Source: Capitulum mitella (taxonomy: Eukaryota; Arthropoda; Thecostraca; Pollicipedomorpha; Pollicipedidae). From it: a stretch of DNA of 64,000 bases. Each line of letters begins with the position of its first letter. Position 1 is the stretch's first letter. Positions 12,843 to 23,640 of this stretch are shown here, piece by piece. The notes beneath the pieces are model-generated. The model did not search any database and was not told the origin of the DNA. It was given only the letters and a program-made list of their open reading frames with translations. Location: contig CP099842.1 in NCBI GenBank assembly GCA_030062745.1, forward strand, positions 8,439,838 through 8,503,837. Direction: 5' to 3'. The position numbers and the translations under genes were made by a program.

Positions 12843-15589
12843 GATTTCCGGGGCGAACTCGTGTACCTAACTGTCTTACCGTCATGTGTCATGTGTCATT
12901 TTATGTATCTGTTTTATTTTTTCAAGGACAGAAGTAGTTTACGCAGTCTTTTACAGCAGGTGAAGTTTCCCTCAACTTTTTATCTAAATCTGAGATGGCG
13001 ATCCTCGTACTTGATGAAATTTTGATCACTGCGGCAACTTATCCTTGTGATGCTGTAGCAATATGGTCCCCAGGGCACTAGATGTCGTGACGTGCCAGAA
13101 AACAATGTCGAGGGCATGAGCTTCACCATGCAACAGCCTACTCCCCTCCCGCGTGCCAATTAAAGGGGCAGGGGTGGGACACTCCTGTCACGTGCACTGA
13201 GCAGGAAGTGGAAATTTAAACCTCTCTGTGTGCATCAAACACCGTTCGAAAAGTTTTGACGGACAAGAACAAAACTTGACTGACAAACATTTGTTTTCTG
13301 CCATTAGAGGGGTCTGACATACATCTGCTCACTGTTACGGGTGTGGGGAAAGCCTATTGTGATGTCCTGAGCAATTAGGTTTTCCGACGCTTCGCAACGG
13401 TGGTCGTTTCGTTATGGCCCAAGCGCATACTATCCTGTTCCGGTTTGGATATTGTGCGGTTTTGAAACGAATTTCAACGGCCCTCACTCCACGTCTCACC
13501 ATTCCCGTAGGGCACCACTGTGACGGTGTTGAGAAGTTATGTGACCCTGTTAGCTAAGTTTCATCATTCCTCATAAAAGCAAGAAATCTGTGGTTGGATA
13601 CTGTCCTCTCCATTGCAGACACACACATGGAAGTCCGAGAATCGATGTCGCATTTTTCTTGTAACATCCATATGCTTCCAAATCCTATTCATCAACCTTC
13701 CATTTGCTGTCTTCCTGTCGGTGGCACACCCAACATTTTGTTAAAGGAGTGGTCCTAGTTCTGAACGTGCGAACAGTCATTTTGTTCCTTGAGCTATGGA
13801 AAAGACTACGTTTTCTGACAATACGGGCAGTGGCCCGGGCTATGAGGCGCATATGCAAACACAGCGCAATGTGCGGCCTGCTGCGAGCCATCTTTATTAC
13901 GTCATCGCTTGTTGGAACTCATTTCCAGTACAGCGCAGCTCGAGAAAAATATCTCTTTCATTTAACAAGCATTTTGCCACGGAATCAAGCGCCTTGAAAC
14001 GTTTCGTGACGTGATCTCATTTTCATTGTGAAATGCCCTTGGAACAGAAGTGCTCATTTCCTTGGAAGTCACTAAATCAGTAAGCAGTATCTGTATACGA
14101 ATCCCTCAGCTTTGCTGTACGACTGGCGATGGTGAACCATGACAAAAAGTTTATGGATTTAAACAGCCGGTAAAAAGACACGTTTTCTGTTACTTTAATG
14201 TTGCACTGTCACACTACGTTCTCCCTCTATAATTGCTGAACCAGAGCATCACCATTAGACAGTCCGTTCCCTTTCATATTTCAATAAGGTATTCTTCGCT
14301 TCTACAACGTACTGCCATGAAAGGCTGTTGCAGTTATACATCCACCTAGAAATTTTCCAACACGTTTTTTTTAACTTGTCCAGATTATGTGACGTGATAT
14401 GGAGCTGACTCCAGCGCTCTTTGTTCCCCTTGAAAGCGGCGGGAAATGGAACAAAGTGAGGGCCGTGGATCGTATAGTAGGCCACATAGTCCGGGGCTCT
14501 CGAGACAACAACTGAGTTGACTTTGCATTTCATCATCTTGAGAAGTTCAAGTTTATCCCATATATCTGAGCGAAAACTTTCCAGCTTTGCAAATACCACG
14601 AAACGCAAATATTTCACAAGTGTGTCAAAGGTAATGTGGTTTATGATATAAAGCCCCCACATGTTGAAACCTCCTTTTAGTTTGGGCGCTTGATTTAATT
14701 TCATACAGTTCCTTGAGAATGGGACAGACAGCTGCTGACAGCGATGACGTCACACTTGTCAAAGAGATTCAAAAATAGACACTGCATGCAATTTGTCAAA
14801 ACCTGCAAGGAAGTAGGGGCGACATCTGCAGGATACGTTGCGCCATTTGGATGTCCAGCGGTAATATTATGAAATAATATGCAGCGCGTTAATGCAGAAG
14901 TACTCACTCGCTTGGCTGCAATAGAAGGCAAAACTACCCAACGTACGTGAAACCGATTTTAAACATAAACACTGCTTTGATGGAAATAAGACTTTGACAT
15001 GTTCTGGATGGATGTAGATGTGAAAGTCTTCTACCAAAAATCATTTTCCGGCGTTTTCCGCCGTCGAAAGCACAGAAAAACATAAAGTGTTCTCTCCGAC
15101 TTTTGTTGTTTCGTTTAGAAAAAAATAACATTAAGGTCCCATTCTGCAGATCTGCAGATTGGAGGGTCGGGGACAAAAATGTACTCCCAGTTACCGGAAG
15201 TGGCAAAATTTCCGTCATCGCGAGGTTAATATTTATGCTGAGTAATTTCGAGTCAGGCTGTTGCGTACGGTGCGGTTACCAAGTACGCAAACTGCAGATA
15301 TAGATATGAGTTGACGCTCTTTTTTTGTGCGCTGGTAGCAGAGTATCTCTGCGTTTTAGTAACATACCCTCCATAATATAAGAGAACTGTGAAACTGTCT
15401 TGTTCTTCCATCTTATGCAATGTTCTTCCGTCTTGCAACGCCATCGTTATGGCTGTTTTGCCACTCTCAAATGCATGTGGTCCTTCAGACATTCGCCGCC
15501 CTTAATTGTGCCGTGATCTTTCTCGTGGGTGTTCCGTGAACCACCAAGGCTTGATTGGTCACCGTTGGTCTATCTGTGCGTCTCCTTGT
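12843..15589. other. Unassigned intergenic DNA with one protein-like frame
   Basis: No gene can be assigned. The most protein-like stretch is a 149-codon minus-strand frame (14704-14255), rich in aromatic and charged residues. A further open stretch lies upstream to 14931, and there are acceptor-like pyrimidine tracts ending in CAG near 14810 and 14920. I recognise no family and see no donor/acceptor pattern that clearly joins exons. It could be an exon of an unknown gene, an old element fragment, or chance. Confidence 0.4.
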
Positions 15590-16373
15590 GAATGTTGACA
15601 GGTCTGGCCTTGAGACGTTCTATGAGCTGATCTGCGTCTGTGGATCTCTGTCAGTCTGTCTGCAGATCTATCTGCATTCTACTGAGTCCTCTTGCGAGTC
15701 GGTCTGCGAGTCGTTTCGTGAGTTCGTCCGCAAATAGCCGGGTGCTTCTGTCCGTGAGGAACTGTCGTGGGTCTCTTCGTAAGTCGGCGTTTGGATACTG
15801 TGATCCACTTGTGGTTAAGCTCTCCAGGAGCTGAAGCGGCACAGTCCGTGAATTTGTCCGTGAATGTCCGTGAGTATGTGGTCGAGAAGGTACTATGGCT
15901 CTTTGCTTGAGCCTGTCCGTAGATCTGCCCCTAAAAATGCTCTCTGACTCACATTTAGGCGGGGCTAGCTTAAGTTTACCTGTGATTTTTCCGCAAATCC
16001 GTAAAAAATATTTCTGAGTAACGTGCTTCTCTGTGAGTCTGTGAACTGCCACTTCTGTGTCGTGGAGTTTGTCTATAAAGATCTGGTATGGTTCTGCTCG
16101 TGACTCGCTTATGTGAGCGTGCTCGTGACCTGCTGCAATATCTGCCCTGTGGTCGCTGGTGTGAGTTTTCCGTAAGCTATCAGGACGACCCTCTCCCTGA
16201 TTGTCCGTGAGCAACAGACACGTTTCTTGCCGTGACGTTGTCCATGAGTCTGTCTGTGGGCCAGTGACGCTTGCCTGTCTGCGAGCCGTCCGTGAGGCGT
16301 TTGGCGTGATTGTATGTAGTGTGTCCTTCGCTGGGCCGCTGCAGCTGTCTCGTTTCGTCTGTGTGGCTGCCTC
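15590..16373. repeat. Decayed flank of the GTCCGTGAG minisatellite
   Basis: Short imperfect units built on GTCCGTGAGT/CGGTCTGTGAG recur across this interval with growing irregularity leftwards. They appear to be older units of the ordered 37-bp array that follows. The absence of stops in a 310-codon minus-strand frame (15651-16583) follows from this repetitive composition. Confidence 0.6.
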
Positions 16374-16640
16374 TAACTGTTGGCGCAGGTCGATTCGTGA
16401 GTCGGTCCGTGAGCCGCTGACGTAGGCCGGTCCGTGAGTCGGCTCGTGAGCCACTGATGCAGGCCGGCCCGCGAGTCGGCCCGTGAGCCACTGACGCAGG
16501 CTTGCCCGTGAGCCTGTCCGTGAGCCACTGACGCAGGCCAGCCCATGGGTCTGTCCGTGAGCCACTGACGCAGGCCAGCCCATGGGTCTGTTCGTGAGCC
16601 GCTGACGCTGGTCCGTGAGCCGGCCCGTGAGCCGGCCGCC
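16374..16640. repeat. 37-bp minisatellite (about 7 units)
   Basis: Units begin at 16374, 16411, 16448, 16485, 16522, 16559 and 16596, exactly 37 bp apart. Each starts GAGCC(A/G)CTGACGCAGG or a close variant. The units at 16522 and 16559 are almost identical, so expansion is recent on the right side. Because 37 is not a multiple of three, successive units cycle through all reading frames. The array is therefore open in more than one minus-strand frame and gives a repetitive Ser/Arg/Gly-rich translation that I regard as non-coding. Confidence 0.9.
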
Positions 16641-17175
16641 GGGCGGTGCGCGGCCTTCGGCAGTCTATTCTGGCCGTCGGTCGGCGCTGGCTGTCCTCGC
16701 TCGCCGGCGGACGGCGCGCTAAACATAGCCGCCGGCCGGCCAGAAATAGACGGCTGACGTATCAGGAAGTAGGTCGCCGCCGCCGAATCGACGCGGCCGA
16801 CGCGTGCGTGTGTGTAACGCACCGGCGACCGTGCGCCGATCGACGCGGCCGGCGCCAGCTGGCGGATCGATCTGCACGGCCGGCGCCGCTCTGAATGGGA
16901 GGTCACACGGGCGGCGGCCGGCCGCCGGCCGACCCGGCTCGCCGCAGGCCGCCCGGTCCGCCGGCGGCGGCGCTGTGGCGCGCAGAAGGCCGCCGAGTCG
17001 GCGGGGTCGCGTGCTCCCGCCCCGAGCCCGTGGGCGAGCGCCGCCGGTGCCCGGCCGGCCGACAGATCCTTCCGTGGATCACCGGCTGCGGTCATGAATG
17101 AATACTGCCGGCCGGCCCGGATCTGCTCTGTCCTTTGGACTGCTTCTGGGCCTGATGACGTCACCGCCGCGGGGC
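16614..17175. promoter_or_regulatory. CpG island, possible orphan promoter
   Basis: A sharply GC-rich block, dense in CpG and in GGCCGGCC-type palindromes, abuts the minisatellite on its right. It stands out from AT-rich DNA on both sides. At its right edge is a perfect CRE octamer, TGACGTCA (17156-17163). No ORF in the block shows a domain. CpG islands often mark promoters, so this could be the start of a non-coding or distant-exon transcript. Equally, it could be a GC-rich minisatellite by-product. There is no direct evidence of transcription. Confidence 0.45.
17156..17163. promoter_or_regulatory. Perfect CRE octamer (TGACGTCA)
   Basis: An exact palindromic CREB/ATF recognition site lies at the edge of the CpG island. 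An 8-mer of this kind is expected about once per window by chance, so its position next to the island is the only reason to list it. Confidence 0.4.
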
Positions 17176-18686
17176 TGTCGTCATTGGTTCCCGGACATCG
17201 AATGGTTTGAACTGAAGGTGGCTTGTGTTGGACGCTTGGCCTTGGTTATTCGTGATCTTGTCTTATACGTCGAGAAGAGAGTCGAGAAGAGACTATGATG
17301 CATCAGCCCCAGATAGCTTAGGGTATGATTGCCCTTTGCCGTCCCGAGGATCTTGAGAACTCCAATGATCTCGGTAACTAATGCACCTAGAGAAATGAGT
17401 GTGACACCAATCGAAAAGTCGTCAAACGTAAAGGCCGATGAACATACCTGTAATGATTCAATTTAAATTTCAACGGCCGCGAGGCCAAGTAAGGCCACAG
17501 CATGGCTTCAGAGCCATTTTGAGAATGGAAACAAATTGAAATGTAGGGGGCACGTTACGTGAGCTCATAACACTGAGGAGGTTTACCAGTGCTCTTAAAT
17601 GACATAAAGGCTATTTTAAAGTCATCAGGTCATGCCAGGTAGGACTAATGGTCGAGCTGACGGTCAGAAGAAAGCAACATTGGATTATGCCGGAACAACA
17701 ACGTCGACAGAGATGCCTACATGGAAAGGATCCTTTTTAGATTATCTTGACGGGAGCAATGACGAAAAGTAATGATTCGTCAAACATGTCAAGCTGACGG
17801 TGAGAAAAGCCTTTTAGGGTGTCCTTTAGATGACCTTAAACGGCTTTTAGGCCCGATGTTCCTTGTCACATCAAACCGCGCAGGGGCAGATTATAGGCCT
17901 TGAATACCACGTAACTAGGTTGAGCTAAGCATGAGACCTAAAAATAATTTGACCCTGATAATCCCATCGGTGAATACAAAGTGTAAATGGCTGGTATTTG
18001 ATGTCGCGTGTTTCGGCTCGGTCGAAGAATACAAATAAAGCATAGCAGTTTTATGTGTCAAATCAACGTCTCTCCGTGATTTTATAGTGACTAACAGTTT
18101 TTACATCACTGTGCTCCCGTGGGAAGCCGGAGGATAGCCAAAACAACACACCACAACTGACGCTCTTGGCGACGTCAGATGTGGTCCACATGGCATGGAA
18201 ATCAGGTGTCTTGAGGCATTATGACATTGCTTTGAATAAAGGCGATTTTTAGGCATAACGAAAGCATGACGTTCGAAGAAACGAACCTGAATTCTTCTTT
18301 GGACTTTTAACGAATTCATTGGCATTCAGTGCCGATTTGATTCATCTACCGCTTTCCAGAAAATTAGCTTCTTTATTTGCGTCACGTTTCCAGGAAGTTC
18401 GCGCAAATGACTTCGTGTTAACTGCATGCCCTTTTTACGAGCTGATGAGATGAGTAAAGTGGTATCTGGTGCTTTCCTTGGAGGTTGTCTCATGACCTAT
18501 GATCAGCGACCTACTCAGGTGGGGAATAGGAGGGGTCCTTTGTCATACCTCCTCCCGCCTTGGGGCCTGCGTGGAGAGTCCAAAGAAGTTTCCTTCGGTC
18601 GATGGTGGCGATAGAATAGCCAGCGGTTCCTCCCGCGGATAGGTTCAGGCGTGCAAGGGGCCTCTCGAACAGATTTCCCAAAGACG
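17176..18686. other. Unassigned DNA, possibly old TTAA-element remnants
   Basis: No gene recognised. AGGTCATGCCAGGTAG near 17627-17643 and related hexamers resemble interiors of the TTAA families, but no ends are visible. A sharp repeat boundary cannot be placed. Confidence 0.4.
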
Positions 18687-18957
18687 GGTCTCGGTGGCCC
18701 TCCTGGAGGACTCGGAGGCCGTTTCGGATGATTCTGAGGCCCCTCGGGAAGGCCTCGGCGCAAGCCCTGGGAGACGTCGGACGCTCCTTCGTGACAGCCC
18801 CAAAGGTCGCTTGGGAGAGGTCTCGGAGGTCCTTTCCAAAGGTATCACAGACCGGTTCAGAAAGACCTCGGAGAAGTTTTCGGAGCGGTCTCAGAGGCCT
18901 CTTTGAGGAGGTTTCAGAGGCTGCTTTAGAAGGGCCTCCGATATTGCTTGAGGAAGC
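18687..18957. repeat. Decayed 22-23 bp minisatellite
   Basis: About twelve consecutive units of 21-23 bp follow a GGTCTCGGAGG-CC-TTTCGGA pattern, with 60-75% similarity between neighbours by eye. The matching minus-strand frame (18960-18511, 149 codons) translates to Arg/Leu/Pro-rich repeats and is best explained by the tandem structure. Confidence 0.65.
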
Positions 18958-20130
18958 CATGGATGTTCCTCAAGGATCCTACCCATGAGAAACCCTGGTT
19001 ACTGAGGTGTCTGTGAAGCACCCTCTGCACTGGGGAAAAAATGAGAAGGAAACGTGGTCCTCAATAACTGAAAGAGTTCATTCGCGCAGGAGTTGGCAGA
19101 AGGTCAAAAAGCACAAACAGAATAACCACAACATCGGTGTCGTCGAATGGTTCGACGGTATATCTGCTGTTACTGCATTCACGTCAGATCGAAGGGTGGT
19201 GTTGGCCGCTGTTTGCATAGGTACAGCGGCTCAAAACGCGTAGCTTATCTGCCACAGAAAAGTCACGCATCCGTGCATGCCGGTGGATACGTTGCGATTT
19301 ACTTTATGGAAATCGCCACGTGAACGTGAGACAAGCCGCCAGATCTGCACTGAAAAATCACCGCGATAGTCTCTACCTTGGACTTGCGGGCGCTGAGCCA
19401 AGACCGTTCCGACTAGCGGGACCTTCTTGTAGTGTCGCCCCCCCCCCCCTTCCCCGGAAAATCACATGCCCCAGGAAGGGGTAATGCTGTGTTTGTTTCT
19501 GTGAGGCCCGATCACCTAATAGCTCAAGCTGTCACTCTCAGATGTTGTAGTGTACTATTGTAAGCATCAACAGGCGCAGTGACCGAATTACTGATGTATT
19601 GAAAGCTTAAGAGCAACAGTCAAAATACGATGCAGTCGCAGTAGCATTAAATGACCATTGAGACATGACAAAGTGGCAAGTGTACAGATGTGACCATAGA
19701 TATGACATAGACATGGTCAAATATATGCTTCATGCTGCTAGATAGCTCCAAATTACGCAAAATTTTGCACTCATTTGCAGATCCGGGTGATTTCACAGAA
19801 TAGCAGCAAGCTGGTCCTGTTGCAAAATATTGGGTATTGGGCTTTTCCCATATGTACTGGACTTTTCCCTCACCTACATCAAAAACGTTGTGTAGCGTGG
19901 CAACGCCGTCAGGCACCATCAATGATTCCTGAATAGCTCCGCTACTGAGTTTGTGTGCTGAGCAGCCTACTGCTCCTCAACAAGTCTTCGACAAGAAAAG
20001 TTCAGTTGCCGCTCGTCAGGCCGCACCTGCATCGTTCTCAGAGCCTTCACACAAGGGCCGAAGACATGACCTTCAGAAAAATGGTTATGTCCACAAGATA
20101 AATCCTAACCTCATGGTGTAGGTGTGGCAC
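18958..20130. other. Unassigned intergenic DNA
   Basis: No recognisable gene or element. A C-homopolymer run lies at 19438-19449. Short frames on both strands have no known domain. Confidence 0.55.
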
Positions 20131-20138
20131 GTCGTATT
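20131..20138. repeat. hAT target-site duplication, left
   Basis: GTCGTATT lies directly outside the left end of the hAT element and is repeated exactly at 23633-23640. An 8-bp duplication is the hallmark of hAT transposition. Confidence 0.95.
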
Positions 20139-20146
20139 TAGGGATG

Positions 20147-20256
20147 CACCGGATATCCGGTCCGGCCGGATATCCGGCCGGATATTAGGGATTATCCGGT
20201 ATCCGGTATCCGGCCGGATATTTTTGTGATCCGACCGGATATTGCCGGATACTGAA
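20147..20256. repeat. hAT left subterminal ATCCGG palindrome cluster
   Basis: About 110 bp are made almost entirely of overlapping ATCCGG/CCGGAT units, including ATCCGGCCGGAT. The right end (23544-23608) has the same kind of cluster. Subterminal repeats close to the ends are known binding sites of hAT transposases. Confidence 0.85.
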
Positions 20257-20689
20257 CCTCTCGGTGTACGATCCAGTCGTTGCTTTAATGTTTGCGTCCA
20301 AAACCGTTTCAGGAGAAACGTGGCTTGTTGTATTACATTGTCAATGTAAATGGCAGTTGCAGATCGATCTGGAGACCTTGGAACCAATACTTTTCTGTAC
20401 TGGTCCGGGAGGGTTCGGACATATTTTACAGGCATGGGACTTAAGTTCAGAGCTGTGAAACAATAGCCAGCATGCGGTCAGCATCCCATCTTATGATTTA
20501 TATCTTCCTTTTTCCAAATATCTCTTATCTCTCTCAAATTCTCTGACACACTGCATTAAGAGAAAATATAACGTGTGGGCACAGGGAAATGAGACAGTAT
20601 TTAATGTCATACCGTAAGCCCATTTATTACTGTATGAACATTAAACTTTGCAGAAATGTAGTCATAGACGTTGCAGTCAGTTCTTGCCT

Positions 20690-22820
20690 AATGGGTCATC
20701 TCCATCTCCTCTCATCTGTCGGCAACACGCAAGCGCCTGGGCAAGCGCACTAGCATTTGACGCGGTACCTATGGGTCCAGAACGGTACCTGCGGTACCTG
20801 TGGGTCCAGAACAGCGATCACCTGGTACATCCGGCGCTTTAGGGCAACTTTTGGTGTTGCGTACCAATTTCCCTGAAACATCCTCTGCTTAATGATGCCC
20901 CAAATGTCCTCAGTAGGACACACAAGGGGCACATAGGGGGATTGCTGTCACGCACTCTATCGGCACTCTGGCCTCTTCCAGCAACTTGAGCGTTTTCTTC
21001 GCATAATGAGCGCTGGCCAAGTTTGGCCAGATCAACATGTCCCTGGCGAAACAGTCCTCATCCAAACATGGGATGAGCACATCTCCTACGCACTTCTCAC
21101 GGTACACGTTGCCATCAACATTACCCGTACTCGGCATGATAACCGGACTTGTCACACCCCTTGGAGAGATGGCGGGTCACACGAAAAAAGATTACGGGAA
21201 AACTTGCTCTCTTGCCTCAGCTGTACTTTTGCTGGACAGTCTCCACGTGCTCCAACAGAGTGCCCAAGGTTTCCTGGCAAATGCCTCTCGTGATAGGTGA
21301 AGTAGCTTTCGTCGTCCATGGCGATGCCACATTCATTCCGATTTCATATGATCCGCGCGACAGTTTCCGGATGCGGGTCTTTTGAGCGACCTCTTGTTTT
21401 TGGGTGGCCTGGAGTGACCTCTTGCTCTCTCGGTACCGAACCTTGTTTACCACCAATATTTTTTGTCACGTACGCTCTAGAGATTCTAAATTTTCCAGCC
21501 AGAACGCGTTATGACACCCGTTGTTTTTACAGCTCGAATGAGCTGCAGCTGTCTTTTAACACGCGCACTTGAAGGTGGTCTTTTTGTGTCCCCCCACCCG
21601 TTTTTCTTAAATATCTCGAGAACGAATGGAAGCTGGTTGCTGTCACCTTGTGACATTTATGACAATTAAATAACTCGTCGAATGACGTAGAAAAATTGGA
21701 AATCGTCCGGAAATTTTTGAAGTTTCAAGCATTTGAAGTCACGCAAACATAACGAAAACAACGGTTGTCGCTGACAAGTGGGAACTTTGTGAAGGAACTA
21801 GCGTTCTACTTAAGACTACCGTTTGAACACAGTTAAGCGATGTCTCGGGCATAAGTGATGGACGTACCAAGACCACAGCCAGGGTCAATAAGGGTAAAGG
21901 GCATCAAAGGTCAAGGCCAAACAGCTTGTGACCTGATCCAGATTTGCTTTGCAACATGTCAGTTTGTATGACATATGCATTCAAAGCCCCAATAAAACAC
22001 GTGTGCGCACACTGATACGCTTACATATACCAAGGTCCGTGAAGGTCAAGGTCGTTAAAGGTCAAGGCCAAATATCTTGTAACCTGTCCCAGATCAGTTT
22101 TGCGACATGTCGATTTGTACGAAATATGCGTTCAAAGACCCTAATAAAGACACGTGTGCGCACGTGGATACGCATACCTATATACCAGAGTCGAAATCTG
22201 ATCTGGAAAATATGAAAAAATGACGCCATAGGTCAATGGCCTGACATGACCTCGACCCAAAATCCCCAATCAAGACGCCAAATAAATGGAAGTTGTATTT
22301 TAAGTTTTAAAGGCCCAACAAACTCCCCGTTTCGTTCGAAAAGTTGTACGGAATGGCCTGTAAGGGCCGAGAAAGTGTGCAAAGTTGGCCTTTTTTACCC
22401 TATTTGACCTTGAAGATATCAACCTAGAGTCATGAAAATTGTACACAATGTAAATCGTTATAGCCCCACCCTGTCCACAGGATTTCATGTTTCTAGCTCT
22501 TTCTATTGCCGATATCGGAGCGGCACTTTAAGACCCCCCTTCCAGTGCGCGTTAGTGCGAAACCCCCTTCCACTGCGCGGGTTAATGCTCAATCTGGTTG
22601 TTTGGTGGTGATTGCCACCATGGAAAACATTACCACGACTCTAGAGGGTTGCCAGCGTTCTGTTAACAGTTGCTCGTGAGTCCCAAAGGGTTCATAGTGC
22701 CTCCAGATAAATGATTTGGGCCGTTCCGGGTTCTCACGGGCAAGTCTCGCGGCAATCTCTCGGTCACCTTGCTTTGATATTGCCCCCTGACTGCAAATAA
22801 ATTGAAATTCCTCGCACATT
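20690..22820 (-). pseudogene. Tc1/mariner DD37E transposase pseudogene, split by a MITE
   Basis: Read on the minus strand. The N-terminal part lies at 22820-22590, with a helix-turn-helix-like DREIAARL segment and a FGTHE motif where the family has its linker. The catalytic part lies at 21555-20700. It includes KTRIRKLSRG, then the first catalytic block MDDESYF (21319-21299), then IWPNLASAHYA (about 21032-21000) and EDIWGIIKQ (from about 20911). The spacing from the second catalytic position to the Glu is 37 residues by hand count, hence DD37E. The second catalytic Asp is Asn here (codon at 21021-21023). At least two frameshifts are present, one just before EDIWG and one before the first catalytic block. 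The 1030-bp TTAA MITE at 21556-22585 interrupts the coding region. It is dead. Its terminal inverted repeats could not be located. Confidence 0.85.
21556..22585 (+). mobile_element. Fam7 TTAA MITE inside the mariner transposase
   Basis: TTAA occurs at both ends (21556-21559 and 22582-22585). The left end reads TTAACACGCGCACTTGAAGG and the right end, reverse complemented, TTAACCCGCGCAGTGGAAGG. At the right end the motif recurs 28 bp further in (ACGCGCACTGGAAGGGGG), giving the short-end/long-end asymmetry seen in every TTAA family here. The interior has ATATCTCGAGAACGAATGG near 21611 and two copies of a 151-bp tandem unit (about 21885-22190), each with AGGTCAAGGCCAAA. No ORF of note. It interrupts the mariner coding region. 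Confidence 0.82.
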
Positions 22821-23543
22821 TTTGCACGATTTTAAGGCCAACAGTGGTTAGCAGGCATGAGCCAAATGCCAGTGATAAAACCTGTAATGTTTAAGAAATA
22901 TCTGTAGTTAAAAAGTTTTCATTTCTTCATTTCTTAGTACCCACCCGTTACTTCGAGAGGCATACTTTAGTAATCGTGAAGAAGGCTTGTCAAGTCAGGT
23001 ATTCTAGTTCTACGAAGGCGCTGTAATGGTATTCTGCGTATTCTGAAGCCTTTGCCTATGGGTACCCATGTCCCCCTGTCGTTTTCCAGAAGTGGCGATT
23101 TGTCCCCCTAAATTTAAGGTATCAAATAGGAAGTTCCCACTGGAGACACTATTTCTCGCACTTAGAAATCCAAGAAAAGGACATTCTTCCGTAAGTTGTC
23201 ATGCAACGCCAAAAAGTTATTTCTACCCCTCGCCCTATATGTTCTTGGTGGACTGCGGCCAGCTTGTCCCCCCCCCATTTCTGAATCGTGACTACGCCAA
23301 TACCTTTGCCTGCAGTGGGAGATGGAGAGCTCCGTTATTATTGTTGTGTTCTTTGCTCATCTATCTATTGATTACAAGGAAACCTAAGGAAACCTCACAG
23401 TGAGTTTATGCCCTAGGGGATGACTCACAAACTGTCGATATTTTCCACTATTTTTTCAGTTTCCCACATTTTCTTTTCTTTGTTCAGTCTTTTCGGTTCC
23501 ATTCTTTCGATAGAAATAGTAAATAACAACACGTAAGCATAAT

Positions 23544-23632
23544 ATCCGGTATCCGGCCGGATATCCGGCACCCCGATCCGGCATATCCGGTATCCGGCCG
23601 GATCACAAAAAACCCGATCCGGTGCATCCCTA
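23544..23632. repeat. hAT right end: ATCCGG cluster and terminal repeat
   Basis: A second ATCCGG/CCGGAT cluster is followed by the terminal ATCCGGTGCATCCCTA, the exact complement of the left terminus, and then by the target duplication at 23633-23640. Confidence 0.9.
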
Positions 23633-23640
23633 GTCGTATT

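Larger units (their letters stand above)
20139..23632. mobile_element. hAT-superfamily DNA transposon, 3.49 kb, carrying other elements
   Basis: The element is bounded by a perfect 16-bp inverted repeat, TAGGGATGCACCGGAT, and an exact 8-bp target duplication, GTCGTATT. Both features are typical of hAT elements. Just inside each end lies a cluster of ATCCGG/CCGGAT palindromes. I found no hAT transposase: the interior instead holds a Tc1/mariner relic, which is split by a TTAA MITE. It is therefore a non-autonomous hAT whose mobilised unit may have been about 1.3 kb before the other insertions, unless the transposase region was lost. Perfect ends and target duplication suggest a fairly recent insertion. 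If so, the mariner may already have been on board when it moved; alternatively the nested elements arrived later. Confidence 0.93.

Noticed and set aside
14255-14704. 149-codon minus-strand frame as a host exon
   Set aside because: Protein-like composition and nearby pyrimidine tracts, but I cannot assign a family or a consistent exon chain, so I left it as unassigned DNA.
15651-16583. 310-codon minus-strand open frame
   Set aside because: It lies in a minisatellite whose 37-bp units cycle through all frames; openness follows from composition, and the translation is low-complexity.
16373-17164. 263-codon minus-strand open frame
   Set aside because: It covers the other frame of the same minisatellite plus the CpG island. 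GC-rich DNA has few stops, and no domain is visible.
18511-18960. 149-codon minus-strand frame
   Set aside because: Explained by the decayed 22-23 bp tandem array.
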